Positions 13,963 through 22,626 of a stretch of DNA of 31,142 bases are shown piece after piece. The stretch's first letter is position 1. Every line of letters begins with the position of its first letter. Under the pieces are notes generated by a model. The model did no database searches, was not told the DNA's origin, and worked only from the letters and a program-made list of their open reading frames with translations. Origin of the DNA: a virus. The stretch lies in the IMG/VR virus record IMGVR_UViG_3300036398_000901, positions 1 through 31,142 of that record; one strand, 5' to 3'. The position numbers and the translations under genes were made by a program.

Positions 13963-15447
13963 TCAGTCTTGAATGTACTCGGAGTATTTACCGTTGGCAG
14001 GATTGAAAACCAATCCACGTGTTACACCGGCAGCTTTCATGTCGGCTGGGGATTGGAAGCGCTGCATGGTTTGGGCTTGGCTTTGTTGCGAGACTTCACG
14101 CCATCTCTTAATAGTGTTAAGAGGAAGAATTGCCTCTTCAGGAACACCACGGTATTTACCAGCGCTAATAGCGTCTTCAATAGTTGGTTGAATAGCTTTT
14201 ATGCCTCCTCTTAAAACAGAGTCAGCAGAAGCTAGTATTTCAGCCCTTACTTCGGGGGTGAGTTTGTTTCCTGTTGCGTAGGTGTTGTACCAGTTCTGAA
14301 CTTGTGTTGGAAGACTGCCAGCATTGCCAAGCGCCTTAAACTCACGATCAGTAACAACGCTAGTAGGATCAAGTGTTTTTAAATACTTGATTATCATTGC
14401 AATATCGCCTGCAGGGCTTGGAGGCAACCCTTTCATTTCTTCAACTGTCTTTACCTGTTCATTTAACGTAATTAATGACGGGTTTTTTGACAGTTCTGTT
14501 TGCTTTTCATTTGCCCACTTTTGCTGTTGTTCAGGCAACTCATTGATCTTCGCCTGAACTTGCGGCTGGATTTGTTTTATGTCTCCAACCGCTTTTCCTC
14601 CAACCATTGTTTGAAAATAGCCCGGAGCACCAGCAACAGGAATTGCTGTCGGTGTAGCCGGCAATCCGTATTCCACCTTGGTTCCTTCAGGGCCAACGGT
14701 AGCGCCGGTAGGAACAATTCCTGAGGGCAGCGTCTGGTTCATCCTTTGAATCTGCTGAATGAACTGGGGAAGCATTTCAGGAGTCAGCTTGTTGCCGTAC
14801 TTTCCAATCATCTCTTCAGTTACGTTAGCGTAAGGAACACTCGGCCCTTGGCCCGGTTTCCTACTCGCTATGTCGAGCATTGCCTTGGTTAAGAAGGGAG
14901 CGGCTTCAGCCTGCTTTTGAGCCTGTCCCAACTGCAACGCACCGAGCTGCAACTGCTGGCGGGTCGCTTGGTCGCGCAGTTGGTTCTGCTGATCCGTCCG
15001 GTACTGGTTCAGCACCATCACGGCGTCCCCGAGAGCCGCCTTCTTCTTGGCCAGGCTCATGTCCGGGAACTTCTCACCGAGAGCGGAGAACTTGTTGAGC
15101 ATCTCCCGGTCGGCCTGCACCTGCTGGGTGTACCGCGGGATGTCCTGCTCGGTGACGCCCTGGGGGAGCGCCCCGGTCTCCATGTACTGCTGGATGGCCA
15201 GGTACTTAGGGTCGCTTGAGAGCTGCTGCTGCATGAGGCCGGAGACGGTCTCCCAGCTCTGTGTGGCAGCCTCGGTCTCGGCCTTCTTGGTGCGGTACTG
15301 CTCGATGGCCTTACCAAGACCTTGTCCCATGGCAGCGATGCCCATGGCCAGGTTGCGCCCGGGGGCTGTTGCGGCCTCCATGTAGCCGGGTGGCAGCGTC
15401 TGCACCTGCTGGCCGGTGTATGGTGTGGAATAGCCGTAAGTTGCCAT
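13963..15447 (-). CDS. Internal virion / ejection protein
   Basis: A 494-residue, Gln- and Ala-rich, mostly helical protein located between small virion genes and the giant polyvalent protein, the usual place for podovirus internal proteins. SPAGDIAMIIKYLKTLDPTS followed by VVTDREFKALGNAGS is a motif I recognise from phage ejection proteins. The N-terminal third (to about residue 185) has long helices (EQYRTKKAETEAAT, QLRDQATRQQLQLG). The coding sequence changes from GC-rich to clearly AT-rich near position 14880, so the two halves may have different histories. ATG at 15447 lies 3 nt, in frame, after the previous stop. Confidence 0.7.
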   Translation of the reverse strand: MATYGYSTPYTGQQVQTLPPGYMEAATAPGRNLAMGIAAMGQGLGKAIEQYRTKKAETEAATQSWETVSGLMQQQLSSDPKYLAIQQYMETGALPQGVTEQDIPRYTQQVQADREMLNKFSALGEKFPDMSLAKKKAALGDAVMVLNQYRTDQQNQLRDQATRQQLQLGALQLGQAQKQAEAAPFLTKAMLDIASRKPGQGPSVPYANVTEEMIGKYGNKLTPEMLPQFIQQIQRMNQTLPSGIVPTGATVGPEGTKVEYGLPATPTAIPVAGAPGYFQTMVGGKAVGDIKQIQPQVQAKINELPEQQQKWANEKQTELSKNPSLITLNEQVKTVEEMKGLPPSPAGDIAMIIKYLKTLDPTSVVTDREFKALGNAGSLPTQVQNWYNTYATGNKLTPEVRAEILASADSVLRGGIKAIQPTIEDAISAGKYRGVPEEAILPLNTIKRWREVSQQSQAQTMQRFQSPADMKAAGVTRGLVFNPANGKYSEYIQD

Positions 15448-15450
15448 AGA

Positions 15451-15873
15451 TTAGCTGTGTTGAGAGTGATACGCGAACTCGCGCAGTTTCAAGCTGATAG
15501 CCCTCATGTGCTTGTAGCCCCCGATAATCCAAGCCACTTGGATGATCATGTCGTTGCCGCAGAGCCGTAGGACATCTGATGTCTGACGCTTCCACTCCTC
15601 GTCTGACTTCTCCCAGGCAACCGAGTCGGCGTAGGTGCTGGTGATCTGCGCGATGACGGGCTGCAGCCGGAACCAGTTCTCAATGTAGAACGGGGTCGAG
15701 TAGAGGCTGTTGGCCTGCATCATCACGTCAAGGAAGGCCTCTGGTGTGAACGGCACGTCGCCGTCGACCAGGTCGTCGATGGCATGGCAGTAGGCATGGA
15801 AGGCCGTGATGAACACCACGGCGTTGTGGTTGCCGCCGGCTGCGTCGAAGTAGAGTTGTCCGAGCTTGTTCAC
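15451..15873 (-). CDS. All-helical phage protein with DDxxD motif (isoprenoid-synthase-like?)
   Basis: GTG at 15873 overlaps the upstream stop (GTGA) and gives 140 residues starting MNKLGQLYFDAAGG; the longer frame upstream is rejected. Residues 21-37, FITAFHAYCHAIDDLVD, contain DDxxD (33-37) on a helix, as in trans-isoprenyl diphosphate synthases, where it binds Mg-diphosphate. The remainder (WEKSDEEWKRQTSDVLRLCG, NDMIIQVAWIIGGYKHMR) is helical. I recognise the family as common in phages near ejection genes, with unknown function. At 140 residues it is about half a true prenyl synthase, so enzymatic activity is uncertain; it may use the fold structurally. Confidence 0.68.
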   Translation of the reverse strand: MNKLGQLYFDAAGGNHNAVVFITAFHAYCHAIDDLVDGDVPFTPEAFLDVMMQANSLYSTPFYIENWFRLQPVIAQITSTYADSVAWEKSDEEWKRQTSDVLRLCGNDMIIQVAWIIGGYKHMRAISLKLREFAYHSQHS

Positions 15874-16199
15874 GCCGGGTTGAAGTCTACTGCCGCGGAG
15901 GTTGGGTTGCCGCTCCACCGCTCCAGATTGGCGAACACCGAGAACGACATCGCAATGGCACTGTGCTGCACGCCGGCTGGGACGGGCTTAGACCACCCAC
16001 AGTGGTAGCTGGTGACGTGCTTTGATTTGCCACCCATCATCCAACGCATGGTCCCGAGGATGTGGATGATCCGGGAGTCAAACTGGCTGTGGCAATGCGA
16101 CGGGATCAACTCACCAGCGGGGCAAAACCAGACCTCAAGCTGCCATCGGAACAACCGAAAGAGCCTGATTCCTGTGCATCGCTGGAACTTGATGATCAC
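15870..16199 (-). CDS. Small cupin-like protein
   Basis: A 109-residue protein starting at GTG 16199 (GTGA overlap). VWFCPAGELIPSHCHSQF followed by RIIHILGTMRWMMGGKSKHV resembles a cupin half-barrel: E30, H35 and H37 could bind a metal and a Gly follows in the next strand. Similar small proteins accompany the DDxxD gene in phages. The substrate, if any, is unknown, and a structural role in the virion is possible. Confidence 0.6.
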   Translation of the reverse strand: MIIKFQRCTGIRLFRLFRWQLEVWFCPAGELIPSHCHSQFDSRIIHILGTMRWMMGGKSKHVTSYHCGWSKPVPAGVQHSAIAMSFSVFANLERWSGNPTSAAVDFNPA

Positions 16200-16537
16200 A
16201 AAGAGGATGCAAGGCCTTTAAGGCCGGCACCGGCGGCAGACGCTGCTCCGGTGAGATTACTTCCGGCAGCCTTGATGCCACCACCAATAGCCTCAAGCGC
16301 CTTGCCTTGCATCTCGTCGCGCTTCTCGAAGAGGCCCTGCTTAAACGACAAGGCATCGTCGATCATGGTGTCGTCCAGTCCGAGGGCCTTGAGGCGCTTG
16401 CGCTGGGCTTCCACATCTGCGGTGGTGTTCTGGAAGTTGGTCATCATGGGCGCACCGTACCCACTGCCAGGCATCATCGGCGGCTGGGGTGCGTAGCCCT
16501 GCATCATTCCACCGGGCTGCTGGTATCCGTAGTTCAT
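16196..16537 (-). CDS. Small virion-associated protein, unknown function
   Basis: A 113-residue protein with a Pro/Met/Gly/Tyr-rich N-terminus (YGYQQPGGMMQGYAPQPPMM), a charged helix (DVEAQRKRLKALGLDDTMIDDALSFKQGLFEKRDEM) and an Ala/Gly-rich C-terminus (GIKAAGSNLTGAASAAGAGLKG). The flexible-helix-small-residue layout resembles proteins ejected with DNA. ATG at 16537 overlaps the previous stop. Confidence 0.6.
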   Translation of the reverse strand: MNYGYQQPGGMMQGYAPQPPMMPGSGYGAPMMTNFQNTTADVEAQRKRLKALGLDDTMIDDALSFKQGLFEKRDEMQGKALEAIGGGIKAAGSNLTGAASAAGAGLKGLASSL

Positions 16538-17328
16538 AGGCTGGATGCGGCAGACATACCGGCACCGATCAGCGCGGTGGTGTTGGCGGCGGAAGCGGTA
16601 CGGGCAGCAAGCTGGGCCTGCTGGTTGCCACCAATCAGGTTGGCAGCATACTGGCTCTCCGGGTTGAAGAGTTGGCCAGGATTGAATCCTTGAGCCTGAC
16701 CAATGAAGCCTTGCGAGGCCCCAAAGGCCTGAGAAGGCCGACCAAGCACCTGTTGGAAGACGTCACCGTAGACGCCCTGGGAAGCCCCGAGGGCACCCAT
16801 GGCCTGCTGCTGGCGCTGTTGTTGTAGGCCGGCACCGGCCATCTGTGAGCGCACAGCCTCCTGCAGGGCACCGGACGGACCTTGAGCCAAGCCGCGGGCA
16901 GCTAGGCCGGAACGGGTCTGCTGTTCAACCATGCGCTGTTGCTCAGGGGTCAAACGCGAGCCGGCAGCCAGGCCAGACTGAGCTTGCGCGGTCAACGTAT
17001 CGGCCAAGGCAGCCTGTTCCGGCGAGGCCGCCTTGATCGCAGCACGGGCTTGCGGCCCGAGTCTCTCGATGTCGGCAATGTCACCGGCCCGGGAACGGGA
17101 GCGGGCGGCCGCCTCGACCTCGCCCATGGTGGGCGCGATCTGCTCCTTGTAGAGCTGCAGCAGCTCCGGCGTGGCAGACTTCAACAGGCCGAGCTGAAGA
17201 GCTTGGTACTGCGGAGCGTACTTGGCCTCGGCTGCGTATTTCTCGGGCGCTAGGTCAAGCTGGGCGCGGAGAGTTTCCGCAGTCTCCTTGCCGTAGTCCC
17301 GTGGTGCTGGTGCCTCAACTGATGCCAT
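16534..17328 (-). CDS. Ala/Gln-rich internal virion protein candidate
   Basis: A 264-residue protein, nearly all helical, with strong Ala, Gln and Gly content (LTPEQQRMVEQQTRSGLAA, LQQQRQQQAMGALGASQG). It ends with small residues (TTALIGAGMSAASSL) that could be membrane-active. Composition and place in the cluster fit ejection proteins that form a channel for DNA across the envelope. No enzyme motif. ATG at 17328 overlaps the previous gene by 14 nt. Confidence 0.62.
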   Translation of the reverse strand: MASVEAPAPRDYGKETAETLRAQLDLAPEKYAAEAKYAPQYQALQLGLLKSATPELLQLYKEQIAPTMGEVEAAARSRSRAGDIADIERLGPQARAAIKAASPEQAALADTLTAQAQSGLAAGSRLTPEQQRMVEQQTRSGLAARGLAQGPSGALQEAVRSQMAGAGLQQQRQQQAMGALGASQGVYGDVFQQVLGRPSQAFGASQGFIGQAQGFNPGQLFNPESQYAANLIGGNQQAQLAARTASAANTTALIGAGMSAASSL

Positions 17329-17728
17329 ATTTTTTGTCAGCCACCCGGTAGATCGGCATCGAGCCTTTCTTGAAGATGGTCAGTTTGCCGTTGCGATAGC
17401 CGATAGCCGGGAGGATTGCAGCCTCCGGTCGGTCATGGAAGAACTTAGCCGCCACCGCCATGGCGAATACCGCGCAATCCGCGGCGAATTGATGCCAGTA
17501 CCAGTGGTCGCCATTGGGGTCGGAATGCTGCCACTCCCAGGCCTTAGGCTCTGGACCCGTCTGACGCCAGCCTACAAGCACGGCAACCACCTGCTCGTCC
17601 TGAGTGGCAATCTTGAGCGTGCCCTGCTCCGCGTGGAACATGACGTAGTCCTCGACGGCCTCACGGGTCCAGCCCTTGAAGCTGTCCGGGAGCTTGTGCA
17701 GCAGGTAGTCTGTGATCTGGGGGATCAT
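17315..17728 (-). CDS. Small protein with possible GNAT-like fold
   Basis: A 137-residue protein. GWTREAVEDYVMFHAEQGTL, then QDEQVVAVLVGWRQTG, and the late FFHDRPEAAILPAIGYRNGKL are arranged like the strands and helices of GNAT acetyltransferases. The acetyl-CoA binding motif (R/QxxGxG/A) is not visible, so it would be a degenerate or structural member. Proteins like this sit next to ejection genes in several phages. ATG at 17728 overlaps the preceding stop. Confidence 0.5.
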   Translation of the reverse strand: MIPQITDYLLHKLPDSFKGWTREAVEDYVMFHAEQGTLKIATQDEQVVAVLVGWRQTGPEPKAWEWQHSDPNGDHWYWHQFAADCAVFAMAVAAKFFHDRPEAAILPAIGYRNGKLTIFKKGSMPIYRVADKKYGIS

Positions 17729-18132
17729 TGAGAGCCAGAATTGTTTTTAACTGTCTGGAATGCGTTAGGCTCTGGCGTTTGTATTCCCGGCCCTGTAACC
17801 GTGTCAAAAGCCCTCAAACCGAAGTAATACACAGGCCCGACCGTAGCAGTTGGCAATGCTTGCAACAACGTGAACGGAGCGGTGTATGTGTAGAAAGCCG
17901 AGGTGTTTTGAATCGGATTTACGATATTTGCCGAAGAAGTCTTGATGTCTATTTTGACAGTTGTAGTGGCAGGAATTGGCCTACTGTAGATGTCGACTGC
18001 GGTGAATAAAGTTGTGCTGGGATTGATGATGTAGTTTCCATCCTGCGACTGCGTGTTTGGAGGCACCATCAGATAGCATTGCACGGTCCCTGATGGAACC
18101 GGCGCTCCTTCATTGAACCAGGCAGCGTGCAT
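17725..18132 (-). CDS. Ig/fibronectin-like virion protein candidate
   Basis: The start ATG at 18132 shares one base with the upstream stop (TGATG) and gives 135 residues beginning [18 protein letters not shown]. The longer frame upstream lies within the preceding gene. The sequence is rich in beta-forming segments (TTLFTAVDIYSRPIPATTTV, FYTYTAPFTLLQ, GPVYYFGLRAFDTVTG), as in Ig-like or fibronectin-type modules on virion surfaces. DNA is AT-richer than flanking genes. Confidence 0.58.
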   Translation of the reverse strand: MHAAWFNEGAPVPSGTVQCYLMVPPNTQSQDGNYIINPSTTLFTAVDIYSRPIPATTTVKIDIKTSSANIVNPIQNTSAFYTYTAPFTLLQALPTATVGPVYYFGLRAFDTVTGPGIQTPEPNAFQTVKNNSGSQ

Positions 18133-18860
18133 CAGGCGTTGAAGTTGGCGATTTGCTTGCCGTAGACGTTGGCCCCGATGCAGGTGAAGACAAACAGGTC
18201 GGCCTTGTTTGCTCCAGTCGTCAGTGTCGGTGTGCTTCCGGCCTGCCACTGCATCGTCTTACCGCCAGAAGCCGAGAAGGTTGCGGTCAGTAAGCCGCCG
18301 GCGTTCTGCTTCACCTTCACCAGCACGGTCTTGCCCTCGTCGTTGGCTCCGAAGGTCAGCGTGACAGCCACGTTGCCGGTAGGCGTCAGATCCCAGGTTA
18401 GGCTTGTACCGACATTAACGGTCGGCGTGGTCGAGCTACTGGTCTGTGGTGCGGTTGAGAGCTTGGCCGAGGTGACCGAGTTGTCCTTCAGGCGGATCGT
18501 GGTTCCGCTGGTCTCAATCGTGGTCTCGTCAGGCACCAACGAAAGCAGAGTCTTGGTCTGAGCTACCGTCAGGTCGACCGGAGTCGCGCTGCTGCCGGTG
18601 TTGTTGCCCTTGATGGTGTTGGCCGCCATCGTCGCCAGCTTGGCGTTGGTGACAGCGTTGTCGGCAATCTTGCTGGTGATGACAGACAGATCTTGGATTG
18701 CCGAGGTGTTCACCGAGTTGGCACCGATGGTCAGCGTGCCGCCGTCGATGGTGCCCGTGATGTTTACGGTGGGCGTGCCAAGGAGGTTGAGCGTCGAGGC
18801 CGACAGCGTGGTGGTTGAGCTGACCGTGGTGCCTGGGGTGACGTTTACGAAGAGTGGCAT
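18132..18860 (-). CDS. Tail-fibre-like or virion surface protein
   Basis: A 242-residue Thr/Ser/Ala-rich beta-type protein. It contains the fibre-style motif [20 protein letters not shown] followed by [16 protein letters not shown], related to the AVTxAKxQxI units of the large fibre. The C-terminal 90 residues ([20 protein letters not shown] ... [19 protein letters not shown]) look like a distal beta-sandwich often found in phage fibres. It follows the nozzle gene by 6 nt, so it may be attached to the tail hub. Confidence 0.68.
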   Translation of the reverse strand: MPLFVNVTPGTTVSSTTTLSASTLNLLGTPTVNITGTIDGGTLTIGANSVNTSAIQDLSVITSKIADNAVTNAKLATMAANTIKGNNTGSSATPVDLTVAQTKTLLSLVPDETTIETSGTTIRLKDNSVTSAKLSTAPQTSSSTTPTVNVGTSLTWDLTPTGNVAVTLTFGANDEGKTVLVKVKQNAGGLLTATFSASGGKTMQWQAGSTPTLTTGANKADLFVFTCIGANVYGKQIANFNA

Positions 18861-18866
18861 GGTGGT

Positions 18867-21692
18867 TTAGACGTCGTTCTTGCCGTAGAGTCGGAATGCA
18901 ATGCCGATGACCTTGGCGCTGTAGATGTCGAGGGAGCCCTGGTCGGTGGTGATCAGGGGCTGCACAGAGGCCGAGTGCTTGCGCAGGCGGGCCTTGTGGC
19001 TGAAGAACTGGTGCAGGCCGGCCTTCCAGCCGTTGTTTCCGCAGCGGAACTGGGTGGTCACCGAGTAGTCCTCGCGGTACGGGGCCAGGAAGTTGTCGGC
19101 GGTGTTGTTCGTGTTGTAGGTGCCGCTGCCGTAGGTGTAGTAGGCCGTGCGATCTTTGGTCTGGTCGGTGGCAACCGTGTAGAACTCATTCACACCGTCG
19201 AACTGCGCAGTGATGGAATAGCGGGTGTTCCAGTTGCCCAGCTCGAACTGGATGTCGGTCCACTGCTTGTGGTCGACGTTGTCCTCCCCGGTGTAGCCGC
19301 GGAAGCGAACCTCGGTGCTGATCTGGGTCAGCACGCCAGTGCGGTCGGCGTCCACAAGACCGAGCGTGTCGAACTGGTGGATTAATCCGCTCTCATCGGC
19401 CCAGCACAGCGTGTCGGTGCCTGCTACGATGACTCTGGACCAGTACTTCGGAACGAGTAGAGAGCCCTCCCAGTAGCCTTCCCAGGCCTTGTTCAGGAAG
19501 TTGTAGACCAGCGTGCGTTGGTTGGTGCCGTCACCGCCCTCGACCGGCACGCTTAGGATGTATCGGTTCGAGAAGTAGGTCCCGCAGGCGTTGCTCCAGA
19601 AGGCTTGGTCGATGTCGTCGACGATGTTCTGGATCTGGTCGGACAATGGCACCACCACCGATTGACTGATACCAAACTCGGTCTGGCGCAGACTGATGAT
19701 GCCGCGCTGGGACAGGAAGATGACGTCGGAGCCTGTGCCTGCGATAGAGGCCTGAGACACGCAGCCGAACTCCCGGGTGATCTCGGTCAGGCGGGTGGTC
19801 GACAGGTCGCCGTAGAGGTTCTCCACGGCCAGCACCGAGCGTTCCTTGAAGACCAATAGCGTGGTCATGTTGAACGGGTACAGGGCCACCACCCGGTCAT
19901 TGCTGCCGGTGTTGAGCTTGAACTCGTTCAGGATAGGCGAGTAGTGCAGCGGGTCCAGCACATCGGAGACGGCCAGGTAGTCGTTGCCGTAGAGCAGCAG
20001 CAGGCGGTTCTGGAAGTACAGGCCCTCGCGACCCGGGGGCACCGAGGAACCGGAAGCACTTGAGCGCTTGATACTGCCGGTGATGTTGGAAGTGGTAATG
20101 TCCACCAGGGTCGAAGGCATGGCCACCGTGGCAGTGGGGGTCGTTGAATAGACGCCCGCATTGACGATGGTGACTGCGCTGACGATTCCGTTGGTGACTG
20201 TTGCAGTCAGGCTTGCGGCCACACTGGATGTGCCAGAGACCGTGATCACCGGGGCCGAGAGGTAGCCGGAGCCCTGGTTGAGGATGACAACGTCGGTAAT
20301 GGAGATATTGGGCGACGTGCCGGTGGTCGTGATCTGAATGATTGCTCGGTTGGCGTCGTTCAGCGAGTCGGTCTCCTCGGTCGTACCTGAGAACAGGCGC
20401 AGCGTGTTGTTGTCGACCGGATAGGTGTAGTAGATCTTGTTGGTGACGTTGGCCCCACCGTTTTCAATGTTGGACAGAGTTACCTGATCGCCCGGAATGA
20501 AGTTGTGGTTGAATACCGCAATGGTGTCCGCAGTAGCGTCGGAACTATTGATCGACAGCGTGGAGGGGATGCGGTTGAAACCGGCGTCGAGCGCAGACGG
20601 GTTGGTTGCCGTGCTCTGCATCAGGATCGGCATCCCGTCGTTCAGGTTGTTGACGATGTCTTGAGCTAGGTCGTAGCCGGTCGTGTTGCTGGCCAGCTCA
20701 ATGTAGTAGCGGGCGTTGTTCTCTGGGTTCAATGGCAACGAGTTGGTCTTGGCCCGAGCATCAGCAAGAGTCAGGTGCAACGAGATCTCCTGATTGACCA
20801 CATTGACGTAGAGCTGGAAGCCTTGACCAGACCCGGGTGACGCATTCCAGAGGGGAGCAGCATTGCCAACTTGGCCGACGTTCACGATGTCTCCGGTGGC
20901 CAGATCGGGCACCACGTTCAGTGTGATCTCGGTGGATGCCTCTTGGGAGAGAAGGAAACTGTTTTCACACAGGATTGCATCGTTGCCCTCGGTGTCGATT
21001 GAGTCGTAGACGATGCCGGTAACGCTGTCGAAGTAGTATCGGGCGTTGCCCGGGCGCAGCATGACCACGCCATTGGTGGCCTGGATGAGGCGCACCGGCA
21101 GGTAGATGTCGTGCCCGTTCATGGACACTTCCACGGGCGACTGGTTGGGCCGGATGCACCAGACCTTGCCCTGGCCACCGTCAGAGGTCCGGGCCTCGTT
21201 GACTGCTACCAGAAGTGCATTGGCCCCGGTGTCCGGGTCGCGGTAGGGCAGGATGCCGAGGATATCCTCGAAGGGAGCGGTTGAGGCGTAGAACTGCACC
21301 GTCTTGTTTGCAGGCGACGGCGCGAAGCTAAATGCCGCAGTACTGAAGGTCGCGTTGGTGTTGTCGTCCAGCGTACAGAGCGTGCCGTTGGAAAAGATCT
21401 GGGTGTTGGCGTCCACGTCGCAAACCACCTGCGAGTTTGCCGGGATCTGAGTGCCGGAGACAGGAACACCGACCGATGATCCAGATGTGAGCGTGACGAT
21501 GCGTGATCCGCTCGACCAGCGGCCGCCCCACTTGGGCTGCACAATGCCCCAGCGGTTCTTGATGACCTGATCCTCGAAGCGTCGGTTGACGGCGTTGGAA
21601 ACGTAGGAGGCCGGGATCAGCGCAGGGTCAATGCGCGATACCACTCCAACGAATCCATCGTCGATTGCACCGATTTGAGGCAGGTCAGGCAT
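18867..21692 (-). CDS. Tail nozzle / stabilisation protein (P22 gp10 or T7 gp12-like role)
   Basis: A 941-residue protein. The start MPDLPQIGAIDDGFVGVVSR, with NAVNRRFEDQVIKNRWG, and the later blade-like stretch (LLVFKERSVLAVENLYGD, REFGCVSQASIAGTGSDVIF, LVYNFLNKAWEGYW) are typical of podovirus tail nozzle proteins with a beta-propeller. A middle section (about residues 370-560) carries an inserted beta-rich module with GSGYLSAPVITVSG and IVNAGVYSTTPTATV units. In the virion it would close the tail channel below the adaptor. The gene starts 1 nt after the adaptor candidate's stop. Confidence 0.75.
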   Translation of the reverse strand: MPDLPQIGAIDDGFVGVVSRIDPALIPASYVSNAVNRRFEDQVIKNRWGIVQPKWGGRWSSGSRIVTLTSGSSVGVPVSGTQIPANSQVVCDVDANTQIFSNGTLCTLDDNTNATFSTAAFSFAPSPANKTVQFYASTAPFEDILGILPYRDPDTGANALLVAVNEARTSDGGQGKVWCIRPNQSPVEVSMNGHDIYLPVRLIQATNGVVMLRPGNARYYFDSVTGIVYDSIDTEGNDAILCENSFLLSQEASTEITLNVVPDLATGDIVNVGQVGNAAPLWNASPGSGQGFQLYVNVVNQEISLHLTLADARAKTNSLPLNPENNARYYIELASNTTGYDLAQDIVNNLNDGMPILMQSTATNPSALDAGFNRIPSTLSINSSDATADTIAVFNHNFIPGDQVTLSNIENGGANVTNKIYYTYPVDNNTLRLFSGTTEETDSLNDANRAIIQITTTGTSPNISITDVVILNQGSGYLSAPVITVSGTSSVAASLTATVTNGIVSAVTIVNAGVYSTTPTATVAMPSTLVDITTSNITGSIKRSSASGSSVPPGREGLYFQNRLLLLYGNDYLAVSDVLDPLHYSPILNEFKLNTGSNDRVVALYPFNMTTLLVFKERSVLAVENLYGDLSTTRLTEITREFGCVSQASIAGTGSDVIFLSQRGIISLRQTEFGISQSVVVPLSDQIQNIVDDIDQAFWSNACGTYFSNRYILSVPVEGGDGTNQRTLVYNFLNKAWEGYWEGSLLVPKYWSRVIVAGTDTLCWADESGLIHQFDTLGLVDADRTGVLTQISTEVRFRGYTGEDNVDHKQWTDIQFELGNWNTRYSITAQFDGVNEFYTVATDQTKDRTAYYTYGSGTYNTNNTADNFLAPYREDYSVTTQFRCGNNGWKAGLHQFFSHKARLRKHSASVQPLITTDQGSLDIYSAKVIGIAFRLYGKNDV

Positions 21693-21693
21693 A

Positions 21694-22623
21694 TCACCGG
21701 GACGGTACGATTATCTGCCGGACATATTTCTCCTGGAGCGCCACCTTGTCGATCTCCTTGGTCAGTTCAACCTCTCCTAACTCAAGGAACTGGTTGCCCA
21801 GGTCGATCTTGCCGTCGACCCGGAGCATCTGGCCGGCTGCCTTGAGTGCGCAGATCTCGCAGAAGCGGTAGGGGAAGGCGTAGGCGGTGGCCTCGGCGGA
21901 GCTAGACAGGAGCGGTGGGGTCTTGCGGAATTCCAGCCAGACGTAGGGGAGGTCGTTCCCAACCAGCACACCGTCATCGGTGAACGTGTACGTGACCTCC
22001 TGCTGACGCCAGGTGACACGAGGGTCGGCTGGCCAGACCGAGAAAGTCTCACCGATGGGGACAGCCCGGGTTGTGCCGTCGGGGTTGTTGGTCTGCGAGA
22101 TATTGCGCAGGAACTTGTTCAGGATTCCCCAGTAGGCTGTGTTGGTCGGGACGGTGCCGGACGGTGCAATGGCGTAGAGCTGGTAGTACTCCTGAGTCAC
22201 AGGGTAGAGCACGATCTGGCCAATGGTGTAGGACGTGGTGCTGTCCCAGTCGCCGTCATTGTTACCGTAGGAAGGCTGTGCCTCGGACCAGTAGATTGAG
22301 TTGAGCGTGCCGTTGGGGCCGCTAGTGGTCGGGCTCTGGCCGGCACCCGGCGTGATGTTGACCCACTGGTAATACTTCTCCTCGACCGGGAAGTAGACCA
22401 CGTCCCCGGCGTTGTAGGTGTTTTGGTAGGAGTAAGTGGGCGCAAAGAACTCCTGCTGATACACCGTCTGCTCGGGCCAATCGAAGCACTCCCAGGCGCT
22501 CCGCAGTGACATGGAGATGAACGTGCGGAAGAAGTTGGACTCCTCGGTCGTTAGGGTGGAGAAAACGCGCCCAGTGAGCTCACAGGCGCGTTGCAGCACG
22601 TAGTCGTAGGTGACGGTTCTCAT
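21694..22623 (-). CDS. Head-tail adaptor candidate with two carbohydrate-binding-like repeats
   Basis: A 309-residue protein. The helical N-terminus (TYDYVLQRACELTG, FFRTFISMSLRSAWECFDWP) and C-terminus (RFCEICALKAAGQML ... ALQEKYVRQI) resemble podovirus adaptor proteins that ring the portal. Between them, residues 70-112 and 132-165 are two repeats of the form Y.xGD/Q.V.YP..E.YYQ.......YW, the pattern of type 5/12 chitin-binding modules. The order adaptor then nozzle is the one expected in short-tailed phages. The role of the repeats, surface glycan binding or plain structure, is unknown. Confidence 0.66.
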   Translation of the reverse strand: MRTVTYDYVLQRACELTGRVFSTLTTEESNFFRTFISMSLRSAWECFDWPEQTVYQQEFFAPTYSYQNTYNAGDVVYFPVEEKYYQWVNITPGAGQSPTTSGPNGTLNSIYWSEAQPSYGNNDGDWDSTTSYTIGQIVLYPVTQEYYQLYAIAPSGTVPTNTAYWGILNKFLRNISQTNNPDGTTRAVPIGETFSVWPADPRVTWRQQEVTYTFTDDGVLVGNDLPYVWLEFRKTPPLLSSSAEATAYAFPYRFCEICALKAAGQMLRVDGKIDLGNQFLELGEVELTKEIDKVALQEKYVRQIIVPSR

Positions 22624-22626
22624 TGG

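Noticed and set aside
15871-15918. Upstream GTG start for the DDxxD gene
   Set aside because: It would overlap the cupin-like gene by 49 nt; the GTG at 15873 forms a standard GTGA coupling and fits the family's expected start.
18133-18249. N-terminal extension of the Ig-like protein (39 residues)
   Set aside because: The extra residues are basic noise encoded in the end of the preceding fibre gene; the TGATG junction at 18132 is the likely start.
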